Below are positions 7,814-15,908 of a stretch of DNA of 17,194 nucleotides, piece by piece. Under the pieces are notes generated by a model. That model was not told where the DNA came from and did no database searches. It saw nothing but the letters and a program-made list of their open reading frames with translations. The stretch spans positions 1 to 17,194 of the forward strand of contig CAIPNE010000469.1 in assembly GCA_903866355.1 (NCBI GenBank). The letters are read 5' to 3'. The DNA comes from an uncultured Gammaproteobacteria bacterium (GTDB taxonomy: Bacteria > Pseudomonadota > Gammaproteobacteria > Ga0077536). Position 1 is the stretch's first letter; the number at the start of each line of letters is the position of its first letter. A program made the translations under genes and the position numbers.

Positions 7814-7934
7814 TCGCGTGGGGGATTAATAAATGATGCCGCCGATCAGCCCGTGTACGACGCGATCTGGGCGGCAGCTGATGCTATGCTTGGACGCATA
7901 AAATTCATCATCGCACGTGATTGAGAAACCTCAA
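7814..7934. promoter_or_regulatory. Divergent intergenic region between polA and DUF2782-thrB
   Basis: The 121 bp must hold the promoters of both directions, but I see no convincing -35/-10 pair. AT-rich -10-like elements occur as CATAAAAT near 7893-7900 (plus) and TTTATTAAT near 7826-7834 (minus). Two inverted repeats are visible. An imperfect one has GCCGCC at 7838-7843 and GATC at 7844-7847 facing GATC at 7864-7867 and GGCGGC at 7870-7875. A perfect TTGAG/CTCAA with a 4-base loop lies at 7921-7934, touching the DUF2782 start codon. Confidence 0.4.
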
Positions 7935-8285
7935 ATGCGGACTTCGCAGCTACCTCTACTGCTCGCCGGACTATTCACTTTCCAACTCGCCTTGGCAGGC
8001 AATTCTAGCGACTTGCAGGAGGTCCCGGGAGCCGGGCCGGATCCCGTAGGCCCCATGGAAGATGGTCAGGCAATCGAGCCCGACGTCACCATCGTCCAGC
8101 GCAAAGACGCCACGGTGCAGGAGTACCGAGTCAACGGCCGTCTGTACATGGTCAAAATCAAACCGCTGGTGGGCCCCTCCTACTACTTGGTTGACCAAGA
8201 CGGCGATGGCCGCTTGGAAGCGCGAGTCGGCAATCTGGCCAATCAAAATCCCGTCATTCCCCAATGGGTGATTTTTAGCTGGTAG
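7935..8285 (+). CDS. Small exported DUF2782 family protein
   Basis: Conserved proteobacterial protein of unknown function. From the ATG at 7935 it has 116 residues and begins with a signal peptide (Arg2, hydrophobic core 6-20, likely cleavage after ALA at 21), so it is probably periplasmic. The middle is Asp/Glu/Pro-rich. The conserved C-terminal half carries EYRVNGRLYMVKIKP (63-77), GPSYYLVD (80-87) and VDQDGDGRLE (86-95), and ends WVIFSW. The DxDGDG stretch resembles a calcium-binding loop. An in-frame GTG at 7917 would add six residues ahead of the signal peptide; the ATG gives a better exported start. Upstream is the GAG of a small hairpin, not a strong ribosome site. In Pseudomonas the same trio of polA, DUF2782 and thrB occurs, so the linkage is conserved, but its meaning is unknown. 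Confidence 0.88.
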   Translation: MRTSQLPLLLAGLFTFQLALAGNSSDLQEVPGAGPDPVGPMEDGQAIEPDVTIVQRKDATVQEYRVNGRLYMVKIKPLVGPSYYLVDQDGDGRLEARVGNLANQNPVIPQWVIFSW

Positions 8286-8318
8286 CCAAGCGCAACCGCC
8301 AACTCGCGCAACCCTCTG

Positions 8319-9269
8319 ATGGCGGTTTATACCCGTGTCAGCCAAAACGCCCTAAGCCACTTCCTAGCACCCTACGAACTGGGTGGCGTGCGGGCATTTA
8401 CGGGCATTGCGCAGGGCATCGAGAATTCCAATTTCTACCTGACCACAACCCGTGGTCACCACATACTCACCGTGTTCGAGCAAATGCCCGGACATCGTCT
8501 GCCCTACTATCTTGAGCTCATGGCCTTCGCGTCCGCCCGAGGGATTCCCTGCGCCCGCCCGCTGCCGGGCCACGACAACAACCCGCTGGGCGAGCTCTGT
8601 GGTAAACCGGCGGTGTTGTTTACGCGACTACCAGGCGCCAGCGTGACTTGCCCCACACTGAACGCCTGCGCGCAGTTAGGCGCCACGCTTGCGCGTCTGC
8701 ATGTGGCGACAGCGGACTTTGGGCCGCAGCAGGCAGACTCCCGTGGGGAGGCGTGGCGGCAACAAACAGCAGCGGCCGTGCTAAGACATCTAACGCCCGA
8801 AGACGCCCAGCTAGCGCTGCAGTCTGTGGCGTGGATGGCCACCGCCCCCCTCGCAGCGCTGCCCACGGGCACTCTGCACGCCGACTTATTTCGCGACAAT
8901 GTGCTTTTTGACGACACGCAGCTAACCGGCATCGTTGATTTCTATTACGCCTGCCGAGGTCCCTGGCTCTATGACCTTGCCATTGCGGTTATCGACTGGT
9001 GTGTGATGGATCGCCCCGCACCGGATCTGCAGGCGGCCAAGGGCCTCATCCGGGCTTACCGCGCAATCCGTCCACTACACGAAGAGGAGTGCATCGCATG
9101 GCCTGCGGCGTGGCGGGCAGCAGGTTTGCGTTTCTGGTTGTCGCGCTTGCAAGACGCTTGTTATCCGCGCGCGGGGGAACTCACGTTCACCAAGGATCCG
9201 AACGCGTTTCGCCAAATCATTCACTTAGCCCTAGACCAGCCCAAACTGCTTAGCGCCATGTTGGCATAA
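8319..9269 (+). CDS. thrB: Homoserine kinase, aminoglycoside-phosphotransferase (APH) type
   Basis: Phosphorylates homoserine with ATP on the way to threonine. At 316 residues it is the protein-kinase-like ThrB of Pseudomonas and alphaproteobacteria, not the GHMP-type kinase of E. coli. Visible are the family N-terminus MAVYTRVSQNALSHFLAPYELG, the glycine/Asn segment AQGIENSNFYL (31-41), HILTVFE (48-54), the catalytic loop HADLFRDNVLF (His187, Asp189, Asn194) and the metal-binding GIVDFYYA with Asp207. It starts 33 bp after the DUF2782 stop without a clear Shine-Dalgarno sequence, probably on the same transcript. A strong terminator begins 10 bp after its stop. Its product feeds threonine synthase, whose product threonine is the substrate of the ilvA enzyme at the left end. 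Confidence 0.95.
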   Translation: MAVYTRVSQNALSHFLAPYELGGVRAFTGIAQGIENSNFYLTTTRGHHILTVFEQMPGHRLPYYLELMAFASARGIPCARPLPGHDNNPLGELCGKPAVLFTRLPGASVTCPTLNACAQLGATLARLHVATADFGPQQADSRGEAWRQQTAAAVLRHLTPEDAQLALQSVAWMATAPLAALPTGTLHADLFRDNVLFDDTQLTGIVDFYYACRGPWLYDLAIAVIDWCVMDRPAPDLQAAKGLIRAYRAIRPLHEEECIAWPAAWRAAGLRFWLSRLQDACYPRAGELTFTKDPNAFRQIIHLALDQPKLLSAMLA

Positions 9270-9278
9270 GCCCCAAAA

Positions 9279-9305
9279 GAAAAGCCCCGCAGAGCGGGGC
9301 TTTTC
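9279..9305. terminator. Bidirectional Rho-independent terminator
   Basis: A perfect 12-bp stem (arms 9279-9290 and 9294-9305, loop AGA at 9291-9293) has a GC-rich core, GCCCCGC/GCGGGGC, flanked by AAAA on the left and TTTT on the right. It therefore gives a U-tract in both directions. It lies between the convergent genes thrB (stop at 9269) and the OmpA-like lipoprotein (stop at 9328) and should end both transcripts. Confidence 0.93.
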
Positions 9306-9327
9306 AGCAAACGAGACCGGTGCTCGT

Positions 9328-9993
<666 letters not shown>

Positions 9994-10076
9994 CGCAGAA
10001 TGTCCCCTTGATTTTAGTTCCAGTAACCGGCGGCCGACGTGGTTTTTCAACAACGACACGAAGCCATTGGGAGAGA

Positions 10077-10105
10077 ATCATAAATGTTTTGTAAGCCTTC
10101 GCCAA
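10077..10105 (-). promoter_or_regulatory. Predicted sigma70 promoter of the OmpA-like lipoprotein gene
   Basis: On the minus strand TTGGCG (10105-10100) is followed after exactly 17 bases by TATGAT (10082-10077). This is a close match to the -35 and -10 consensus with ideal spacing. Transcription would start near 10070, giving a leader of about 77 bases before the ATG at 9993. No other pair as good was seen in the 201-bp gap 9994-10194. Confidence 0.7.
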
Positions 10106-10167
10106 TGCTCACGTTTAATTCGCATTTAGGCAAGGTTGATGCCGCCCTGCGAAGCCCCGCAGCCAAT

Positions 10168-10191
10168 TTACGCCACAACTGTGTGGCGTAA
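10168..10191 (-). terminator. Hairpin after ptsI, possible terminator
   Basis: A perfect 10-bp stem (10168-10177 with 10182-10191, 4-base loop) begins 3 bp beyond the ptsI stop codon. On the minus strand it is followed by AATTGG rather than a true U-run, so it is a weak intrinsic terminator or a 3'-end stabilising hairpin for the long kdsC-to-ptsI transcript. A second, smaller stem (CTGCG/CGCAG, 10147-10162) lies just downstream. Confidence 0.6.
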
Positions 10192-10194
10192 GCG

Positions 10195-11940
10195 TCAATC
10201 AACACTCGCGCTCAAGCTCCTCATCAGCTCGCGAAAACGCACGATGTCGGTGGTCCGCAGCGCCTTGCCGACAATTTTTCGCAGCGGCGCGATGTCACTC
10301 TCGGTGATGATCTGCTTCACCTCGAGCAAAAGCGACGGATGCACGCTGAACGCTCGCAAGCCCAAGCCCAACAACAGGCGGGTGTAGCGCGGATCCCCCG
10401 CCATTTCACCGCACATGGCGATGGGGCACTCCGCGGCGTCAGCGTGGCGGATGGCCGTATCGATGAGCCGTACCACACCGGGGTTTAAGGGGTCATATAA
10501 ATAGCTGACTTCCTCGTTCACCCGATCGATGGCCACCGCATATTGAATGAGATCGTTAGTACCGATAGACAAAAAATCGAGCGTGCGGGCAAAACCGTCG
10601 GCAAACATGACCGCGGCCGGCACTTCCAGCATGCCGCCGATGGGCATGTCGGGATCATGCGGGATGCCCTGCGCCACATACTCCGCTTGAATGCCTTGAA
10701 TCAGCCCGCGCATCTGCGCCACTTCATCCACATGCGAGAGCATTGGAATCATCAATCGCACGCAACCCAGCGCGGAGGCCCGCACAATGGCCCGCAACTG
10801 CGGCAGCGCCAACTCGGGTTCTTTCAACCCCAGACGTACGGCCCGCATGCCCAGCGCTGGATTGGTGGTATTCGCGCGCGAGGACAGACTCGCGCTGGTT
10901 TGTTTATCGGCCCCAATGTCCAAGGTTCTAATGGTGACCGGCTGCTGACGGAAGGCTTCTATTAGGCGTTTGTAGAGCGCGAAATGTTCGGCCTCACTGG
11001 GCACGTCCAGCCGATTCATATAGATAAACTCGGTGCGGTACAAACCAACACCACGCGCACCAGCAGCACGCGCAAGGTCGAAATCTGTCTGCAGCTCAAC
11101 GTTGGCCAGTAGTTCAATGGCCACCCCGTCCAAGGTTACCGCCGGCGCTCGTTTGAGCTTCGCTAGCCTGCTCACGCGTTTTTGCCGGTCATCTCGCCGG
11201 GTACGGTAATAGCCGAGGATGAGAGCGTCCGCATCACCCAATACCACCCCTTCGTCGCCATCGACGATCAGCGGCTCACCGTCGCGTAGGTACTGGCGGG
11301 CATGGGGCACACCCACCACCCCTGGCAAGCCCAAACTGCGCGCGATAATGGCGGTATGCGAGGTGGGGCCACCATATTCGGTCACGAAACCCACAATCCC
11401 ATGCTGCTGCATCAGCAGCGCATCTGCCGGTGACAAATCATCGGCCACTAAAATGAGGCCTTCGAGCGAACCTTCGGCGGACTCGTGTTTAGCCGGCGCA
11501 TGATTGAGCAAAATGCGCAAAACCCGGTTGATAACGTGATCCACATCGTCCCGACGGGCCCGCAAATAAGCGTCGTTCATGCGATCAAACGCGCTGACGA
11601 GCGCATCACGTTGCAGTTTAAGCGCCCATTCCGCGTTACAACGGCGTTCCCGTAGCACACGCTTGGGTTCATCGGTGAGCGTGGGGTCTTCTAACATCAG
11701 CAGGTGGGTATCGAGGAAGGCCGCGATATCTGCCGGGGTGTTCGGCGGAATCCGCGCACGCAGATCGCGCAAACCTTGCTTAGCCTCTTCCACGGCCGCG
11801 CTTAAACGTTCAACTTCACGCTCAACATCGGGCTCCGCCACCGCGTATTCGAGCACTTCCAGCGCGTTGCGCTGGACAATATGCGCCGCCCCTAAGGCAA
11901 TCCCCCGCGAAATACCGCTGCCGTGGAGCGCGATAGTCAC
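10195..11940 (-). CDS. ptsI: Phosphoenolpyruvate-protein phosphotransferase (PTS Enzyme I)
   Basis: Takes phosphate from PEP and passes it to HPr, in the cytoplasm. The 581 residues show the HPr-binding N-domain; the phospho-histidine motif GGPTSHTAIIARSLGLPG with His195; the PEP-binding barrel with GLYRTEF (299-305), RTLDIGADK (338-346), NPALGMRAVRLGL (360-372), GGMLEVPAA (435-443) and SIGTNDLIQY (458-467); and catalytic Cys510 in AMCGEMAGD. The N-terminal GAF domain of the nitrogen-PTS version PtsP is absent, so this is the short PtsI form. It starts with GTG at 11940, overlapping the ptsH stop by 4 bp (GTGA), which indicates coupled translation. It ends the rpoN-associated block; no EIIA gene or mgtE follows. 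Confidence 0.95.
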   Translation of the reverse strand: MTIALHGSGISRGIALGAAHIVQRNALEVLEYAVAEPDVEREVERLSAAVEEAKQGLRDLRARIPPNTPADIAAFLDTHLLMLEDPTLTDEPKRVLRERRCNAEWALKLQRDALVSAFDRMNDAYLRARRDDVDHVINRVLRILLNHAPAKHESAEGSLEGLILVADDLSPADALLMQQHGIVGFVTEYGGPTSHTAIIARSLGLPGVVGVPHARQYLRDGEPLIVDGDEGVVLGDADALILGYYRTRRDDRQKRVSRLAKLKRAPAVTLDGVAIELLANVELQTDFDLARAAGARGVGLYRTEFIYMNRLDVPSEAEHFALYKRLIEAFRQQPVTIRTLDIGADKQTSASLSSRANTTNPALGMRAVRLGLKEPELALPQLRAIVRASALGCVRLMIPMLSHVDEVAQMRGLIQGIQAEYVAQGIPHDPDMPIGGMLEVPAAVMFADGFARTLDFLSIGTNDLIQYAVAIDRVNEEVSYLYDPLNPGVVRLIDTAIRHADAAECPIAMCGEMAGDPRYTRLLLGLGLRAFSVHPSLLLEVKQIITESDIAPLRKIVGKALRTTDIVRFRELMRSLSASVD

Positions 11941-12206
11941 TCGGACTCCCCGAACCGGCTGTCGATCAGCGCCGCTAATTCGCTCATGGCCAAGTCTTCC
12001 TCTGGGCCGCTCGTGGAGAGCTCCAGCGCCGCGCCTTGCGCCGCCGCCAACATCATCAGCCCCATGATGCTCTTACCGTTAACACGGTGACCGGCTTTAG
12101 TCAGGCCAATCTCACAAGAGAACTTGCCGGCCGTTTGGACAAACTTGGCCGCGGCGCGAGCATGGAGGCCCAGCCGATTCACGAGAAGCACGGAACGGGT
12201 GGGCAT
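11937..12206 (-). CDS. ptsH: PTS phosphocarrier protein HPr
   Basis: Small cytoplasmic carrier that relays phosphate from Enzyme I to EIIA proteins. The 89 residues include the active-site motif NRLGLHARAA with His15, and the regulatory-site motif NGKSIMG with Ser46, the residue phosphorylated by HPr kinase in bacteria that have it. Ala18 replaces the Pro found in E. coli HPr. The gene lies 10 bp after rapZ and overlaps ptsI by 4 bp. Its position corresponds to npr in E. coli, but the Ser46 region and the coupling to ptsI favour HPr. An AGG about 10 bases before the ATG, overlapping the rapZ stop, is the only ribosome-site candidate. Confidence 0.94.
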   Translation of the reverse strand: MPTRSVLLVNRLGLHARAAAKFVQTAGKFSCEIGLTKAGHRVNGKSIMGLMMLAAAQGAALELSTSGPEEDLAMSELAALIDSRFGESE

Positions 12207-12216
12207 CGATTAAAAC

Positions 12217-13077
12217 CTAGCTATCACGATGGGTCGCGACCACTTGGCGTAGTGCGCGAAAATGGGTGGCAATTTTTTCGGCGAGATACACCGAACGGTG
12301 ACGACCGCCGGTGCAGCCAATGGCAATCGTTAAATAGCTACGATTGTCAGCTTCGAAGCGTGGAATCCATTTGCTCAGGAAATCGATGAGGTCGCTCGCC
12401 ATGTCGGCCGCCTCCGGCGTGTGCTCGAGAAAATCGCACACTGCCGTATCGCGGCCAGTGAGTGCGCGTAGCGTTGGGTCCCAATGTGGGTTAGGCAGGC
12501 AGCGCACATCGAAGACAAAATCGGCGTCTGGCGGCAAGCCATTCTTAAAGCCAAAGGAACACACCTGCAGCGCTAAAGCACCCGGCTTGCGGTGCGCGAT
12601 GCGCTCGATGATTTGCGCACGAAATTGGTGAATATGGCTGTGTGTGGTGTCGATGCGCAGATCGGCGCTGGCAATGATGGGTTCGAGCAATTGGCGCTCA
12701 CGCGCAATGGCTGCGGGCAGCGGCAAATTGCCACTCGACAGGGGGTGGCGACGCCGGGTTTCGCTGAAACGATTGATCAGCGCCTCGTCCGAGGCATCAA
12801 TAAAAATGAGCTCCACCGTCACGGCGGTGCTCCGCAACACGGCCAAGATGCCGGGCAACTGGAGGAGATCAGCCTCGCGATTGCGGGCGTCGATCCCCAC
12901 CGCAACCTGACGGTAGTGCGGCAGGTCGCCATCGCCAATAAATTGCGCAAACTCCGCCATGAAACCCGCCGGGAGGTTGTCGACGCAATAAAAACCCGTG
13001 TCTTCAAGCGCATGCAGCGCCGTGGTTTTGCCTGCGCCCGACAGACCCGAGACGATGATAAATCGCCGCGTGGTCAT
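12217..13077 (-). CDS. rapZ: RNase adapter / nucleotide-binding protein RapZ
   Basis: P-loop protein of the YvcJ/RapZ family. In E. coli it delivers the GlmZ small RNA to RNase E, controlling amino-sugar synthesis. The 286 residues have Walker A GLSGAGKTT (11-19), GFYCVDNLP (28-36), the C-terminal-domain motif SFGFKNGLPPDADFVFDVRCLPNP (174-197), and IAIGCTGGRHRSVYLAEKI (251-269). The protein ends soon afterwards and lacks the Lys/Arg-rich tail of E. coli RapZ. The ATG at 13077 gives the family N-terminus; no strong Shine-Dalgarno sequence is seen. It lies 59 bp after hpf, where ptsN (and hprK in some relatives) would be expected, and 10 bp before ptsH. Confidence 0.95.
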   Translation of the reverse strand: MTTRRFIIVSGLSGAGKTTALHALEDTGFYCVDNLPAGFMAEFAQFIGDGDLPHYRQVAVGIDARNREADLLQLPGILAVLRSTAVTVELIFIDASDEALINRFSETRRRHPLSSGNLPLPAAIARERQLLEPIIASADLRIDTTHSHIHQFRAQIIERIAHRKPGALALQVCSFGFKNGLPPDADFVFDVRCLPNPHWDPTLRALTGRDTAVCDFLEHTPEAADMASDLIDFLSKWIPRFEADNRSYLTIAIGCTGGRHRSVYLAEKIATHFRALRQVVATHRDS

Positions 13078-13136
13078 GGTGGTGCGCAGGCGGGTGCCAC
13101 GTGGGCCAATGGTTGGGAGATCAGCCCGGTGGTCAT

Positions 13137-13457
13137 TTAGATCGGATTGCGCGCGAGGGCTTCGCGCGCGTGGTGATCGGTGAGTTTTTCCTTGTGCTTG
13201 CGCACCTGCCGATCAAGTTTATCGATGAGCAGGTCGATGGCCGCGTACATGTCTTCGTGCTGGCTCTGCGCATGTAAATTGTTCCCCGACACATGGACCG
13301 TCGCCTCTACCGTGTGCAACTGCCGTTCAGCGCCTAGCACGACGTGGACATCCACGACGTGGTCGAAATGTCGTTCAATCCGCTGCATCTTCGTGCGGAT
13401 GTAGGTTTGCACGGCGTCGGAAAGTTCGACGTGGTGACCGGAAATGTTGAGTTGCAT
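13137..13457 (-). CDS. hpf: Ribosome hibernation-promoting factor (short form)
   Basis: Binds the 30S decoding region of idle ribosomes in stationary phase and promotes 100S dimers in gammaproteobacteria. The 106 residues match the short HPF/YfiA family: MQLNISGHHVELSDAVQTYI start, RHFDHVVDVHVVL (29-41), EATVHVSG (51-58), and EDMYAAIDLLIDKLDRQVRKHKEK (68-91). There is no long-HPF dimerisation domain. An AGGAG sits 8 bases before the ATG, the best ribosome site in this block. It lies 77 bp after rpoN, as in most proteobacteria. That gap holds a G7 run (C7 on plus, around 13510-13516) but no clear terminator. Confidence 0.96.
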   Translation of the reverse strand: MQLNISGHHVELSDAVQTYIRTKMQRIERHFDHVVDVHVVLGAERQLHTVEATVHVSGNNLHAQSQHEDMYAAIDLLIDKLDRQVRKHKEKLTDHHAREALARNPI

Positions 13458-13534
13458 TATGAGGCTCCTAGTAGACGAATTAACCTTCAGTTGCTGACTA
13501 AATCCCGCCCCCCCAGCATCGCGGAAAGCGGTCC

Positions 13535-15055
13535 TTAACCCAAGCGTTTACGCTCATTGGAAGGGAGGATTTGCATCCCCTCACGGTATTTTGCCACGGT
13601 GCGCCGGGCCACATTGATACCCTGCTTCAACAACAAGCTCGCGATCACACTATCGCTCAACGGCTTATCGTTCGCTTCACCTGCGACAAGTTTCTTGATC
13701 AGCGCACGAATGGCCGTAGAGGAAGCCTCGCCCCCAACACTGGTTGTGACGCGGCTGGAGAAAAAATACTTTAGCTCGAAAATCCCGCGTGGGGTATGCA
13801 TGTATTTGCGGGTCGTCACGCGGGAAATTGTGGATTCGTGCATGCCGAGCACCTCCGCAATATCGTGCAACACCAATGGCTTCATGCCTTCGTCGCCAAA
13901 TTCCAGAAAAGCTTGTTGACGCTCAATGATCGCCGCCGCCACCTTCAGTAGCGTTTCGCTGCGACTCTGCAGGCTTTTGATAAACCATTTGGCTTCCTGC
14001 AAATGGGTTTTGAGCGAGGTGTTCACTGGCCCGTTGTCGGCACGCCGGATCATATTGGCGTAATGCGGATTGACCCGCACTTGCGGCACGGAATCTGGAT
14101 TGAGTTCTACTTTCCAGCGGCCACGCGATTTGTGCACAAACACATCTGGAATGAGATATTCAGGTGCCGGATCGCTGAACTGCGCGCCCGGCTTGGGATT
14201 TAGGGTTTGGATCAGCGACATCACCTGCCGCAATTCGTCTTGGGTGAGCTTGGTGCGGCGCATGACGGCGGCAAACTCTCGACCGCCCAGCGCATCCAAG
14301 TGGCGTTCGCAAACCTGTTGCGCCTCAGCCAGCCAAGGCGTACCGGGTGCCAGCTGGCGGAGTTGGAGCAGCAGGCATTCTTTGAGGTCGCGGGCCGCAA
14401 TACCGGCAGGCTCCAATGCCTGAACCTGTTTGAGCATCGCCTCCACTTCCGCCTCATCCACCTCACCAAAATCTACACTCGCCTGCACGAGGTCGCGAAT
14501 TTCAGCGATCGAGGCTTCTAGATAACCCGCTTCATTGATCGCATCAACGATCGCCGTGGCGATGGTGAGATCGATGTCAGAGAGCGGCAGCAGGTTGAGC
14601 TGCCACAAAAGATGGTCGCGGAGCGAGCCGGCCCCCTCGCGGGCGGTTTCGTACTCCCCACCGCCGTCGTCGCCGGAAACACCCGGGCCGCTTTGTGGCA
14701 GGGTGCTGTCGTAAATTTCTTCCCACTCGCTATCAACCGGCAGGTCGTTGGGGATGTCATCGGTGGTCGAGGGGGGAGAGTATTCCTCGGCGCCCTCGGC
14801 GCTGCCGAACTCGGCAAAATCCTCGCCGCCAAACTCCGGGGAGTCTTCGCTGGCGGGCGGACTAACCCCCTCGCTGGCAAAATCGAAGGTCTCGGAGACC
14901 TCCTCCTCAAGCTCCAGCATCATGTTGGAGTCCAGCACCTGCTGTACTTCCAGCTCGAGCTCCATCGACGAGAGCTGCAATAGCCGGATGGCCTGCTGCA
15001 GCTGCGGCGTCATGGTCAGATGCTGGCCAATCTTGAGCTGGAGAGATTGCTTCAT
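13535..15055 (-). CDS. rpoN: RNA polymerase sigma-54 factor
   Basis: Alternative sigma factor that recognises -24/-12 promoters and needs an AAA+ activator. The 506-residue protein has Region I with QHLTMTPQLQQAIRLLQLS (11-29), a very acidic Region II (about 46-135, rich in Glu, Asp, Ser, Gly and Pro), the core-binding domain (about 140-330), the helix-turn-helix region with MHESTISRVTTRKYMHTPRGIFELKYFF, and the RpoN box ARRTVAKYRE (483-492). It starts at the ATG at 15055 with no strong Shine-Dalgarno sequence, 96 bp after lptB. That gap has a GATAAT element and a 10-bp GC palindrome but no convincing promoter. The lptB-rpoN-hpf order is the standard one. Confidence 0.97.
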   Translation of the reverse strand: MKQSLQLKIGQHLTMTPQLQQAIRLLQLSSMELELEVQQVLDSNMMLELEEEVSETFDFASEGVSPPASEDSPEFGGEDFAEFGSAEGAEEYSPPSTTDDIPNDLPVDSEWEEIYDSTLPQSGPGVSGDDGGGEYETAREGAGSLRDHLLWQLNLLPLSDIDLTIATAIVDAINEAGYLEASIAEIRDLVQASVDFGEVDEAEVEAMLKQVQALEPAGIAARDLKECLLLQLRQLAPGTPWLAEAQQVCERHLDALGGREFAAVMRRTKLTQDELRQVMSLIQTLNPKPGAQFSDPAPEYLIPDVFVHKSRGRWKVELNPDSVPQVRVNPHYANMIRRADNGPVNTSLKTHLQEAKWFIKSLQSRSETLLKVAAAIIERQQAFLEFGDEGMKPLVLHDIAEVLGMHESTISRVTTRKYMHTPRGIFELKYFFSSRVTTSVGGEASSTAIRALIKKLVAGEANDKPLSDSVIASLLLKQGINVARRTVAKYREGMQILPSNERKRLG

Positions 15056-15151
15056 GAGCAGTGGTCTTTAAGCGTCGCCGGTTATCTTGCAATGCAGTCT
15101 AGCGCATTATCCACCCAGCCCCGGGGCCTATCGGCCAGGACCGGATGCGGC

Positions 15152-15877
15152 TTACATGGTGAAGTCTTCGCCAAGATAAACTTCCCTCACATGCTCGTCT
15201 TGCAAAATATGGTCCGGCACGCCTTCGGCAATGATGCGGCCATCATTGACGATATACGCCCGGTCGCAAATGCCCAGTGTCTCGCGCACGTTATGGTCGG
15301 TAATCAGCACCCCGATGCCCAGCTTACTCAGGTGCTGAATAATGCGCCGGATGTCACCAACGGAAATGGGGTCAACGCCGGCAAACGGTTCGTCCAACAG
15401 AATGAAACGCGGATCGGACGCCAGTGCCCGGGCAATTTCGACGCGGCGCCGCTCGCCTCCCGACAACGACATGCCGGTGTTTTTCCGGATGTGGCCAATG
15501 TGGAATTCGCCGAGCAATTCTTCCAAGCGGCGCGCACGCTGCACTTGAGTCAAGGTGGGCATGGTCTCCAGAATCGCCGCGATGTTTTCTTCTACCGTGA
15601 GCTTTCGGAAGACCGACGCTTCCTGCGGCAGGTAACCTAGGCCACGCCGAGCGCGCAAATCCATCGGCAAGGCGGACAAGTCTTCCTTGTCCAGATGCAC
15701 CGAGCCGCCTTCCATCGGCACCAGCCCGATAATCAAATAAAAGCTCGTGGTTTTGCCGGCGCCATTCGGTCCCAACAGGCCAACCACTTCGCCGCTATCA
15801 ACGCTCAGGCTGACATCTTTCACGACGACTCGCGACTTATAGGCCTTCGACAAATGGCGTACGGCCAGCGTGCTCAT
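15152..15877 (-). CDS. lptB: LPS export ABC transporter ATP-binding protein LptB
   Basis: Cytoplasmic ATPase of the LptB2FG transporter that pulls LPS from the inner membrane into the LptC-LptA bridge. Starting at the ATG at 15877 gives 241 residues, exactly the E. coli length. Walker A GPNGAGKT (36-43), the Q-loop at Gln85, signature LSGGERRRVEIARAL (138-152), Walker B FILLDEPFAGVDP (158-170; Glu163) and switch His195 in ITDHNV are all in place. A longer in-frame extension to 15979 would run into lptA and adds an Arg-rich, unrelated stretch. AGGTGGG lies about 8 bases before the chosen start. lptA ends 31 bp upstream. Confidence 0.97.
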   Translation of the reverse strand: MSTLAVRHLSKAYKSRVVVKDVSLSVDSGEVVGLLGPNGAGKTTSFYLIIGLVPMEGGSVHLDKEDLSALPMDLRARRGLGYLPQEASVFRKLTVEENIAAILETMPTLTQVQRARRLEELLGEFHIGHIRKNTGMSLSGGERRRVEIARALASDPRFILLDEPFAGVDPISVGDIRRIIQHLSKLGIGVLITDHNVRETLGICDRAYIVNDGRIIAEGVPDHILQDEHVREVYLGEDFTM

Positions 15878-15908
15878 TCGCGGCCCACCTGCTGGCGGGG
15901 GGGAATGC

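Noticed and set aside
12592..13140. 182-codon plus-strand open frame opposite rapZ
   Set aside because: Antisense to the RapZ P-loop and middle region; no motif of its own.
13505..13520. C7 run near the rpoN-hpf gap as a possible phase-variation tract
   Set aside because: It lies between genes rather than in a coding frame, and no promoter spacing that it would alter could be identified.
15020..15640. 206-codon plus-strand open frame across the lptB 3' half and the rpoN start
   Set aside because: It is antisense to the LptB signature and Walker B motifs and has no family features or ribosome site; a shadow of lptB.
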